Source of the DNA: an uncultured Eubacteriales bacterium | GTDB taxonomy: Bacteria; Bacillota; Clostridia; Oscillospirales; UMGS1783 | Length of the DNA: 6,287 bases | NCBI GenBank assembly: GCA_905209135.1 | Contig: CAJLRT010000068.1 | Span: 1 to 6,287 of the forward strand | Reading direction: 5' to 3' | In this document: piece by piece, positions 1 to 6,249 of the stretch | Position numbering within the stretch: the first letter of the stretch is position 1 | Layout: the number at the start of each line of letters is the position of its first letter | Translations under genes and position numbers: made by a program | Notes under the pieces: generated by a model | What the model was told of the DNA's origin: nothing | Seen by the model: only the letters and a program-made list of their open reading frames with translations | Databases searched by the model: none

Positions 1-235
1 TGGCGCGCTGGGGAGACACGAAAAAGTACAGGCGGTCATAAACGCCGCAATCCAGAAAAAACACCAGCCCGGCCTCACAAACCTGATATGTCAACAGCCC
101 CTTGCGCGTCAGCTCCGCAACTTCCTGCGGCAATAAAAAACAATTGGTCGCGCAATCCGGATGAAGCGCCCGGTTCTCTTTTACAAGCGCGCCGTAGTGG
201 TCCAGGTCTTTTACAGTCATATGTTCCCGCGCCAT
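1..235 (-). CDS. Partial CDS (C-terminus beyond window), possible GNAT-like protein in the adenylation-enzyme operon
   Basis: An open frame starts with ATG at 235-233 and runs without a stop to base 1, giving 78 codons of a longer gene. It starts MAREHMTVKDLDHYG and includes LVFFLDCGVYDRLYFFVSP, an alternation of hydrophobic strands and turns resembling the N-terminal beta strands of GNAT-fold acetyltransferases. That resemblance is an impression only; no acetyl-CoA-binding loop is in view, and the protein is not recognised with certainty. Three cysteines lie within about 35 residues (DCATNC and YQVCEAG). The start follows the TGA of the ligase gene by two bases, with AGGG six bases upstream as a ribosome binding site, so the two genes are almost certainly co-transcribed and translationally coupled. 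A second in-frame ATG five codons in (220-218) is a weaker alternative start. Functional partnership with the ligase is inferred from spacing alone. Confidence 0.75.
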   Translation of the reverse strand, partial: MAREHMTVKDLDHYGALVKENRALHPDCATNCFLLPQEVAELTRKGLLTYQVCEAGLVFFLDCGVYDRLYFFVSPQRA

Positions 236-237
236 CG

Positions 238-1752
238 TCATCCCTGCCTCATCCGGGCCCTCAGGGCTTCCAGATCAAGCTTCCCGTTGAAGTTTACCGG
301 CATGGCGTCCAGCTTGGCCAGATTTCTGGGAATCATAAAGCCCGGCAGGCGCTCGCGCATATAAACGGTAACGGAGCGGTTGTCGGCGTTTTCTCCCACG
401 TAGAACAGCCACAACTGCTCTTTCTCCTGGTAATACAGGCAGCAGCAATCCCGGATTTCCGGCATGGCGCGCACCACTCCCTCTATTTCTCCCAGTTCAA
501 TACGGTGGCCCATGTGTTTGATTTGGAAATCCTTTCTGCCGTGGAACTCAAGCAGCCCGTCCGCATTCATGGAGCCAAGATCGCCGGTTTTGTAAATGGG
601 TTCTGCATAAATTGTGTTGAGCGGATTGTTCACAAAGGATTCTTTCGTCTTCTCCGGGTTATGGTAATACCCCAGCGCCAGGCAGGTGCCCTTCACGCAG
701 ATTTCCCCGTATTCGCCGTCTTTCGCTTCTGTGCCGTCCTCTTTGAGCAGCAGGATTCCCGTGTTCCGGAATGGGGTGCCGATCGGCAGCACTTCCTCCG
801 GCTCCACCGGATGGTCTACCACGTAATAAGTACAGCTTGCCGTGATTTCGGTCGGTCCATAGTGATTGACATACAGCGCATGCGGCAGCGCCTCCTGCCA
901 CTCGCGCAGATATTTGCACGGCATAACGGAACCGGTAAAGAAAACCTTGTTCACCGTCTCCAGCGCAACGCCGGAAAACGCGTGAAGCTCCACGCACAGA
1001 CAGAGCGCGGAAGCCACCCAGCAGATGGTAGTAACCTTGTTTTCATTCAGGTATTCAAACAGCTTTACCGGAAATGAAAACATTTTTTTCGGGATAAAAA
1101 CAGTAGACGCCCCGGTCTTTAACGGAAGGTAAATATCACGAATCGCCGCAATATAATCCAACGGCGCCTGGTTGCCGAAGCGGTCGTCCTGTGTCAGGTG
1201 AAAGGTCTGCGCAAACGCGTCGATATAGTCAATGACCGCCCGGTGCGATTCAATGACTCCCTTGGGCTTGCCGGTGGACCCGGAGGTAAAGATCACATAC
1301 ATCGGGTCGGTATCCAGCGCCTGATCCATTCTTTTTTGCAGAAGATCTTCCCGCACCGGTTCGCTTTCGCATTCTTCCAGCGAATAGATCTGTCCCTGAA
1401 AATCCAGCGACTGCGCCAGTTTGACATTTTTGGAATCGGTCAGAATAATTCCCGCCTGTACCGTCTCCAAAATCAAATTGATGCGAAACCGGGGCAGGTC
1501 AGTGCCTATGGGAACATAAAAACAGCCGCTGTACAACACGCCCAAATACAGCAGCGGAGTCTCAACGCTTTTTTCTGAAAAAATGACAATGGGCTGGTTC
1601 TTTTCTGTGCGGGAGCATAAAAAACTCCCAATCTGTTTTGCCCTCTGCTTTACCTGTGAAAAAGTTAACGCGGTTTGCTCATCCTGATAAACCACCTTAT
1701 CCGGGTACAGGGCGCTCGAACGTTCCAGATATTCCAACACATGAATCTGCAT
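238..1752 (-). CDS. Stand-alone AMP-forming adenylation enzyme (DltA/NRPS A-domain-like ligase)
   Basis: The 504-residue product belongs to the ANL superfamily, which activates a carboxylate with ATP to an acyl-adenylate and usually loads it on a carrier-protein phosphopantetheine thiol. Visible motifs, in order, are A3 YVIFTSGSTGKPKG (152-165), A5 NHYGPTE (296-302), A7 YKTGDL (387-392), A8 GRKDFQIKHMGHRIELGEIE (405-424) and A10 NGKLD (489-493) with the catalytic-type Lys491. There is no carrier or condensation domain, and the length matches DltA (about 500 residues). The start at 1752 is chosen because MQIHVLEYLERSSALYPDK aligns with typical A-domain N-termini and AAAGGGG lies six bases upstream; the open frame continues to 2208 but would run through the tRNA gene. 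An anchored comparison places Ile201 where amino-acid-activating enzymes carry the amine-binding Asp, so substrate is uncertain and dltA is not assigned. No carrier-protein gene is visible in the window. Protein class is certain; substrate is unknown. Confidence 0.93.
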   Translation of the reverse strand: MQIHVLEYLERSSALYPDKVVYQDEQTALTFSQVKQRAKQIGSFLCSRTEKNQPIVIFSEKSVETPLLYLGVLYSGCFYVPIGTDLPRFRINLILETVQAGIILTDSKNVKLAQSLDFQGQIYSLEECESEPVREDLLQKRMDQALDTDPMYVIFTSGSTGKPKGVIESHRAVIDYIDAFAQTFHLTQDDRFGNQAPLDYIAAIRDIYLPLKTGASTVFIPKKMFSFPVKLFEYLNENKVTTICWVASALCLCVELHAFSGVALETVNKVFFTGSVMPCKYLREWQEALPHALYVNHYGPTEITASCTYYVVDHPVEPEEVLPIGTPFRNTGILLLKEDGTEAKDGEYGEICVKGTCLALGYYHNPEKTKESFVNNPLNTIYAEPIYKTGDLGSMNADGLLEFHGRKDFQIKHMGHRIELGEIEGVVRAMPEIRDCCCLYYQEKEQLWLFYVGENADNRSVTVYMRERLPGFMIPRNLAKLDAMPVNFNGKLDLEALRARMRQG

Positions 1753-1758
1753 GGCAAT

Positions 1759-1765
1759 CCCCTTT
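1759..1765 (-). promoter_or_regulatory. Ribosome binding site of the adenylation enzyme gene
   Basis: The minus strand reads AAAGGGG ending six bases before the ATG at 1752. It favours this start over the in-frame ATG at 1788, which has no purine-rich tract at the right distance. Confidence 0.65.
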
Positions 1766-1860
1766 GACTCAAAAAACAAATTGTACATTCCGGGCGAACC
1801 GGCAGCGGCCGCGCTCTTCACGGTGCAGGTTCTTTTTTCGCTGAAGACAATGCGCCTTAT

Positions 1861-1923
1861 CATGCAGGGTTCCCTGCGCGAAATTCCCTGCATGCCCTGT
1901 ATACGGGCGCTATTTCGGCATGC
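1861..1923 (-). repeat. Nested, overlapping inverted repeats in the leader of the adenylation enzyme gene
   Basis: Two inverted repeats share an arm. CATGCAGGG at 1861-1869 pairs with CCCTGCATG at 1886-1894 (nine bases, 16-base spacer). GCATGCC at 1890-1896 pairs with GGCATGC at 1917-1923 (seven bases, 20-base spacer). Bases 1890-1894 belong to both, so the two RNA hairpins would exclude each other. In addition TTCCCTGC occurs twice (1870-1877 and 1884-1891) with a 14-base period. The block lies 109 bases before the ligase start and after the tRNA terminator. It could be an operator for a DNA-binding regulator or an alternating RNA leader. Part of the symmetry comes from the self-complementary core GCATGC, and no T-box consensus or known riboswitch was recognised. 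The rest of the 1753-1927 leader shows no convincing promoter; TACAAT near the ligase start lacks a matching -35 element. Confidence 0.5.
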
Positions 1924-1928
1924 ATTAG

Positions 1929-1958
1929 AAAAGTTGTCGCGAACAACAGTCCGCGACA
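1929..1958 (-). terminator. Probable intrinsic terminator of the tRNA-Ser gene
   Basis: Shortly after the CCA end, the minus strand has TGTCGCG (1958-1952) and CGCGACA (1941-1935), a perfect seven-base stem with a ten-base loop. Two bases (AC) separate the stem from TTTT at 1932-1929. An alternative five-base stem, GTTGT/ACAAC with loop TCGCG, lies immediately before the T-run. The T-tract is short, so efficiency may be moderate, but the position just after a tRNA gene supports the call. Confidence 0.6.
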
Positions 1959-1961
1959 GCT

Positions 1962-2054
1962 TGGCGGAGAAGGAGGGATTCGAACCCTCGAAACCGTTTT
2001 GGCGGTTTACACGATTTCCAGTCGTGCGCCCTCGACCAGCTAGGCGACTTCTCC
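1962..2054 (-). tRNA. tRNA-Ser (anticodon GGA), with encoded CCA
   Basis: All arms fold by eye on the minus strand. The acceptor GGAGAAG/CTTCTCC (2054-2048 and 1972-1966) pairs over seven bases. The D-stem is GCC/GGC (2045-2043 and 2030-2028). The anticodon stem CACGA/TCGTG flanks loop CTGGAAA, with anticodon GGA at 2019-2017. A long variable arm AAACCG/CGGTTT (2008-2003 and 1996-1991) is the hallmark of a class II tRNA such as serine. The T-arm is GAGGG TTCGAAT CCCTC (1989-1973). The discriminator base is G at 1965, as expected for serine tRNA, and CCA is encoded at 1964-1962. It should read UCC and UCU codons. It has its own promoter and a likely terminator, so it is a single-gene transcription unit between addA and the ligase gene. 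Confidence 0.97.
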
Positions 2055-2100
2055 ATATTCTATATTCCATTGTACGGCCATGCCATAAAGCACGAGCAAT

Positions 2101-2129
2101 ATTATATCGGATCGCGGCGAAAAATGCAA
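2101..2129 (-). promoter_or_regulatory. Strong sigma-70/A promoter of tRNA-Ser
   Basis: On the minus strand TTGCAT (2129-2124) is separated by exactly 17 bases from a perfect TATAAT (2106-2101). An A/T-rich stretch at 2131-2145, immediately upstream of the -35 box, could act as an UP element. Transcription would start near 2094, about 40 bases before the mature tRNA 5' end at 2054, leaving a leader for RNase P to remove. Confidence 0.88.
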
Positions 2130-2218
2130 GTATTTTTTTAAATTTCACACGCCGAACCCTCCGCCCGGCGAAAACAGCGCCGCATCGCGCAGAAAATCGC
2201 CGCGTCACAGCGCGCGCC

Positions 2219-2257
2219 GGGGCGCGGCCGCCAAGATCATTATGGCCGCCGCGCCCC
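2219..2257 (-). terminator. Long GC hairpin just after addA; possible U-less terminator or 3'-end stabiliser
   Basis: The arms GGGGCGCGGC (2219-2228) and GCCGCGCCCC (2248-2257) pair over ten bases. After one mismatch (2229 against 2247) they continue as GCCA/TGGC (2230-2233 and 2243-2246), leaving a nine-base loop. The hairpin begins 12 bases after the addA stop codon. Reading in the direction of addA, the 3' flank is GC-rich without a T-run, so it is not a canonical intrinsic terminator. It may still end or protect the addBA mRNA. The remainder of the gap (2055-2269) holds the tRNA promoter and no gene. Confidence 0.5.
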
Positions 2258-2269
2258 GATTTATTCCCG

Positions 2270-5200
2270 TCAGAGCGAAATCTCCTGGTTCAGATGGAAC
2301 GCGTAGACGATACGCTCCCGCACAGGCTTTCCGGCAATGCGTGAAACGGCCGCGGCGTACAGATCCATCTGCAGTTTGTACTTCTGCTGGAAATAGGCCG
2401 GGTCGGAATTGCGGTCGGTTTTGTAATCGACAACGACAAGGCCGTCCCCCTCCTCGAAAAACAGGTCCACAACGCCCTGCAGCAATACCCGGGCGTCCGC
2501 CGCGGGCCCGGCGAGATCCGGCCGGTACTGCTGCGCCGGCAGGTCGGATGTAAACCGGTACTCGCTATATGTGCGCGGCGACTGACGGATGCGCGCGGCC
2601 AGCGGGCTTTGCAGGAAACGGCGCACGCGCGCCAGGTCGACCGCGGCCGCCTCCCGTTCGCCGATGATGCCGCGCGCCTGCATCTGCGCAAGCTGCCGTT
2701 CCGGCGCGGGCCCTCCGTAGTCGAAAAACTGCATGAACTTGTGCAGGGCGGTGCCCGCCTCCTGCGGGGTGAGCTCCGTCCCCTGCCCGGCGGTGAAAGC
2801 CGGGCGGGTGGCGAGATACGCCTTGTCGTAGAGCGGCTTGCCGTCCTCATCCTGCATGCGCAGGCCCTTGAGGTCGGATACGGACACCTTTGCGGGCACG
2901 CGCGCAAGGCCGGCGTAGGGGTACTCGTATGCGAGCCGGCGCAGGATTTCGGAGAGCTCATGCGCCGCGCCAGGCGAAGCGTCCGTCCCGGACGCGGCGT
3001 CCTGGCCGGACGGCGCGTCTGCCGGTGAGGACGCCGCGGCGAGCGCAGACGGAGTCTCCGACGGTTCCGGAGCGGGCGCGGGCTGCGGCTGCACGGCGGG
3101 CAGCGCGGCGAGCGACGCCTCGTCCCAGCGCTGGAAGCGCAGGGGGTACGCGTCGTATTCCCCGCCGGATTCCGGGATGCCGTACTCGGCCCGCAGCGGA
3201 ATGGACGCGGCGTGGCGCAGCGCCGCGCCCAGAATCCAGTCCAGCGCGCTGCCCGCCTGCGTCAGCTCCATATAGGGGTCGGGCGCAAGCTGCTGCAGCC
3301 CGATCCGGCGCAGCGAAGCGCCCGGCTTGTCCTCGCGGATACAGGCTGTGACAATCAGCTTTTCCCGCGCGCGGGTCATGGCAACGTACAGCACGCGGAG
3401 CTCTTCCGCGATCGTCTCGCGGCGGAGCGCCAGTTCGACCGCGTCGCGGGCAAGGGTGGTGTACTCCACTTTTTTGTCAAGGTCGCGCAAGCGTGAGCCA
3501 AGCCCGAGGCGGTCGTGCAGGAGCAGCTTCCCGTTCAAATCTGACATGTTGAAACGGACGTCGCTGCCGCACAGAAATACCACGGGGTACTCCAGGCCCT
3601 TGGACTTGTGAATGGTGCATATACGCACATAGTCGCCCGCCGGCGCGGGGGAAACCGCTTCCATGCGCTCGGTCTGCTCCCGGGCGCGCTCCATATAGCG
3701 CAGGAATCCATAGAGACCCTTGAGCGAGCTGTTCTCATACTGGCGCGCATAGCGGTAGATCTGCCGCAAATTCTCCTGCCTGCGTTCGCCCTGCTCCATC
3801 CCGGCGACGACGGCGAACAGGGAAAAATCCATATAGATCTGCCAGATGAGCCGGTACACGGGCTGGTTCATGGCAAGCTCCCGGTAGTGCGCGATCGTCC
3901 GCACGGCCGCGGCGGCCTGTTCGTCGCCCGCGGCGGCGGCGCGCGTCAGGCTGTCGTACACGCTCTCCCGCCGCGCGCCTTCGCGCAGCGCGGCCAACTG
4001 CGCGGCCGTGAATCCGAAAAAGGGGCTGCGCAGCGCCGCTGTCAGCGACAGATCGGACCACGGGTTGTCGATCGCCTCCAGAAAGGCGAGGGTGAAGAGA
4101 ACTTCGTAGTTTTCAAAATAGCTCGCCGCCGTCTCCGACCAGCAGGGAATCCCCTCCTGCTGCAGCGCCTGGATATAGATGCGGGCGCGGTCCTTTGCGC
4201 TGCGCATGAGAATGGCGATATCCGAATAGCGCATGGGCCGGCGGCCGCCTGCAGAGCGGTCGCTGACCATGCGCCCCTCCTCCATCATCTCGCGGATGCG
4301 GCGGGCGCACAGGCGCGCCTGCGCGCCCGCTTTCCGCTCGTCGCCGTCCGGCGCGGCCCCGTCCTGTCCGCCGTCCCCGCCGTCCGCATCGCCGGCGCTT
4401 CTGTAGAGTTCAATGAGATGGAGTTCGGGGTCATAGTCGCCGTCCGGATACGGCGCGCCGGGATAGAGGCGCTGGTCCGCGTCGTAATCCAGACCGCAGG
4501 CGTCGGCGCGCATCAGCCGTTCAAAAAAGCTGTTGGCAAACGTGAGCACGCCCTCTGCCGAGCGGAAATTCTGCGACAGATGGACCGCCGCGGGAAACCC
4601 CTCGCCCACGGCCCGCGCGCCCGCCAGCTTTTGCATAAACAGCTCCGGCATGGCGCGGCGGAAGCGGTAGATGGACTGCTTGACGTCGCCCACGCAGAAC
4701 AGGTTTTCCCCCGCGCGGGACACGGCTTCAAACAGCAGGTTCTGGGACAGGTTGGTATCCTGAAACTCGTCGATATAGATCTCGTCCAGCTCCTGTGCGA
4801 GCTCCCGCGCGAGCGCGGTGCGCCGCAGCTCGCCCGAATCCCAGTCGTACCCGTCCACAAGCAGGCGCAGAGCGCAGTGCGTTATATCGGAAAACGTGAG
4901 GGTGTTTCTGGCACGCTTGAGCTCCCAGTCCCGCGCATAAAATGCCTTAAGCACGCGCATAAGGCCGCGCAGGACCGGATAGAAGCGCTCGAGGTCCTGG
5001 CTGAAATCCGCCTGCGTACCCCAGTAGACGCCGGGGTGCAGCCTGCGGACGTCCTTCCTGCACTGGTCGCGCAGCTCCTGTATCCACGCCTTGCGGACGA
5101 GCGTTTCGCTCGACTCCGCCTTTACGCGCCGGCCCGCAAGCGAGCCGAACACGCCGCGCTTCAGGCCGGCGGTAAAGCCCTCCCAGTCCTGCGCGTCCAT

Positions 5201-6160
5201 GTGTGCGACAAGCGCGGACAGGGCCGCTTTCTCCGCGGCGAACACATCGCCCCAGGCGGCCTGCAGGGACTGGTCGTCCTGCAGGGCGGCCTCGATGCGC
5301 TCATAGCAGCGCAGGGCGCGGGACAGGACGCGGCGCGCATGGCCCGCCGCCTCGGCAAACCAGGGCGAGCTGTACAGGCCGCCGCCAGAGGCGGGATTCC
5401 ACTGTTCCATGAAACGGGAAAACTGCTCGAGCGGATAGGGCAGGCTGTCCAGCCAGTCCAGGACGGAAAGCACGGTCTGGAAATACCCCTCGTCGTTCTT
5501 CTGCGTGGAGAACTGGGCCACGCCCTCCAGAAAGTCCGCGTCCTCTTCGGCGTAGAACTGTTCAAACACCTCGGTCAGCGCGGCGCGGCGCAGCAGTTCT
5601 TCCTCCGCTCCGTCCGCGATCCGGAAATCGGGCGAGAGACCGAGGGCGTGGAAATTGCTCCGGACAAGATCGGCGCAGAACGAGTCGATGGTACAGATTT
5701 TCGCGCGGCCGGTCAGAATGCTCTGCGCCTGCAGATGGCGGGAGCCGGGATTGGCGGCGAGCTCTTTTTGCAGGCCGTCGCGGATGCGGGAACGCATCTC
5801 CGCCGCGGCCGACACGGTAAATGTGACGACAAGCAGGCGGCGCACATCGCCGCCGCGCTTGATTTTTTCGATGATCCGCCGGGTGAGCACCGCCGTTTTC
5901 CCCGACCCGGCGGCGGCGGAAACGTACAGCGAGCCGCCCTCGGTATGGATGGCGGCCTGCTGCGCAGGCGTCCACTGCTCCCCGCTGCGGCCGGCCTGCG
6001 CGGAATCTTCCCGGCGCGGCGCGGCGGGGCCGGACGCGGACTCCCGTACAGGAGCGGGCTCCGCCGGCGCGGGAGCTGCGGGCCGGGCCGCGGCCGTGGA
6101 CGCGGGACGGTTCATCACGACCCGGAACACGGGCAGAGCTTCCCGTTCTTCTCTATTCAT
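2270..6160 (-). CDS. addA: AddA, helicase-nuclease subunit of the AddAB double-strand-break resection complex
   Basis: The 1296-residue product is a complete AddA (B. subtilis AddA is about 1230), the ATP-driven 3'-5' translocase with a RecB-type nuclease that, with AddB, resects broken DNA ends for RecA loading. SF1 motifs are Q-motif WTPAQQAAI (63-71), Walker A AAAGSGKT (82-89, Lys88), Ia TFTVSAAAEM (113-122), TIDSFC (157-162), Walker B DEFQD (464-468), III GDVKQSIYRFR (491-501), IV LSQNFRS (528-534), V IHKSKGLEYP (850-859) and VI VAMTRARE (926-933). The nuclease has His1140, Asp1232, DYKTD (1245-1249, Lys1247) and QMDLY (1264-1268), so it should cut DNA. Extra length comes from Ala/Pro-rich stretches at 19-59 and 1022-1067 and a Gly/Asp-rich insert at 588-611. 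Two tandem ATG codons begin the frame (6163 and 6160); the second is called because it lies six bases from a perfect AGGAGG, against three for the first. It overlaps the addB stop, implying coupled translation. Hand-counted lines are about 60-75% GC, higher than the ligase gene. Confidence 0.97.
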   Translation of the reverse strand: MNREEREALPVFRVVMNRPASTAAARPAAPAPAEPAPVRESASGPAAPRREDSAQAGRSGEQWTPAQQAAIHTEGGSLYVSAAAGSGKTAVLTRRIIEKIKRGGDVRRLLVVTFTVSAAAEMRSRIRDGLQKELAANPGSRHLQAQSILTGRAKICTIDSFCADLVRSNFHALGLSPDFRIADGAEEELLRRAALTEVFEQFYAEEDADFLEGVAQFSTQKNDEGYFQTVLSVLDWLDSLPYPLEQFSRFMEQWNPASGGGLYSSPWFAEAAGHARRVLSRALRCYERIEAALQDDQSLQAAWGDVFAAEKAALSALVAHMDAQDWEGFTAGLKRGVFGSLAGRRVKAESSETLVRKAWIQELRDQCRKDVRRLHPGVYWGTQADFSQDLERFYPVLRGLMRVLKAFYARDWELKRARNTLTFSDITHCALRLLVDGYDWDSGELRRTALARELAQELDEIYIDEFQDTNLSQNLLFEAVSRAGENLFCVGDVKQSIYRFRRAMPELFMQKLAGARAVGEGFPAAVHLSQNFRSAEGVLTFANSFFERLMRADACGLDYDADQRLYPGAPYPDGDYDPELHLIELYRSAGDADGGDGGQDGAAPDGDERKAGAQARLCARRIREMMEEGRMVSDRSAGGRRPMRYSDIAILMRSAKDRARIYIQALQQEGIPCWSETAASYFENYEVLFTLAFLEAIDNPWSDLSLTAALRSPFFGFTAAQLAALREGARRESVYDSLTRAAAAGDEQAAAAVRTIAHYRELAMNQPVYRLIWQIYMDFSLFAVVAGMEQGERRQENLRQIYRYARQYENSSLKGLYGFLRYMERAREQTERMEAVSPAPAGDYVRICTIHKSKGLEYPVVFLCGSDVRFNMSDLNGKLLLHDRLGLGSRLRDLDKKVEYTTLARDAVELALRRETIAEELRVLYVAMTRAREKLIVTACIREDKPGASLRRIGLQQLAPDPYMELTQAGSALDWILGAALRHAASIPLRAEYGIPESGGEYDAYPLRFQRWDEASLAALPAVQPQPAPAPEPSETPSALAAASSPADAPSGQDAASGTDASPGAAHELSEILRRLAYEYPYAGLARVPAKVSVSDLKGLRMQDEDGKPLYDKAYLATRPAFTAGQGTELTPQEAGTALHKFMQFFDYGGPAPERQLAQMQARGIIGEREAAAVDLARVRRFLQSPLAARIRQSPRTYSEYRFTSDLPAQQYRPDLAGPAADARVLLQGVVDLFFEEGDGLVVVDYKTDRNSDPAYFQQKYKLQMDLYAAAVSRIAGKPVRERIVYAFHLNQEISL

Positions 6161-6248
6161 CATCCGCCTCCTCTACCGCGTTTTTCAGATCGCTGTCCCT
6201 GTAGGACGCAAAGGCGCGGAACACGCCGCGCCCGGGCTCGTAGCCGCA
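6153..6248 (-). CDS. addB: AddB, C-terminal 31 residues only (5' part lost at an adapter junction)
   Basis: In the frame ending at TAG 6155-6153 the minus strand encodes CGYEPGRGVF, then further residues up to AVEEADDE and the stop. AddB proteins end with a nuclease domain closed by a 4Fe-4S cluster whose last cysteine sits in a CxxC...C pattern followed by an aromatic or acidic segment such as CGYEPG or CGFEPG. The first residue here, Cys (codon 6248-6246), is probably that last ligand. The identity rests on this tail plus the invariable addB-addA order, since the helicase-like body and the other cysteines are absent. The stop overlaps the start of addA by 8 bases (ATG 6160) or 11 bases (ATG 6163). 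The gene is not biologically truncated as far as can be seen; sequence upstream of 6249 is replaced by adapter. Confidence 0.85.
   Translation of the reverse strand, partial: CGYEPGRGVFRAFASYRDSDLKNAVEEADDE
6167..6172 (-). promoter_or_regulatory. addA: Ribosome binding site of addA, inside the addB coding end
   Basis: A perfect AGGAGG on the minus strand lies within the addB codons for V-E-E-A. It is three bases from ATG 6163 and six from ATG 6160, so the second ATG has the better spacing. Its placement within addB ties addA translation to ribosomes finishing addB. Confidence 0.85.
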
Positions 6249-6249
6249 C

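Noticed and set aside
88..1077. Plus-strand open frame of 329 codons opposite the ligase gene
   Set aside because: It lies fully antisense to a gene with complete adenylation motifs, has no domain or ribosome binding site, and its composition is that of a reversed coding frame.
238..1752. Naming the ligase dltA
   Set aside because: Length and motifs fit, but the amine-binding aspartate and the D-alanine-associated cysteine are replaced and no dltB/C/D is visible.
1753..1927. T-box or amino-acid riboswitch before the ligase
   Set aside because: No T-box consensus (AGGGTGGNACCGCG) and no leader terminator with a T-run are present on the minus strand.
1753..2208. N-terminal extension of the ligase by about 150 residues
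   Set aside because: The open frame runs through the tRNA-Ser gene, its promoter region and terminator. The real A-domain start and a ribosome binding site are at 1752.
6113..6115. Alternative addA start at the later in-frame ATG (MNRPAS)
   Set aside because: No ribosome binding site precedes it, whereas the tandem ATGs at 6163/6160 follow a perfect AGGAGG and overlap addB.
1..6249. CRISPR array, insertion sequence or integrase
   Set aside because: No regularly spaced repeats, terminal inverted repeats or transposase/recombinase motifs were seen in any frame.
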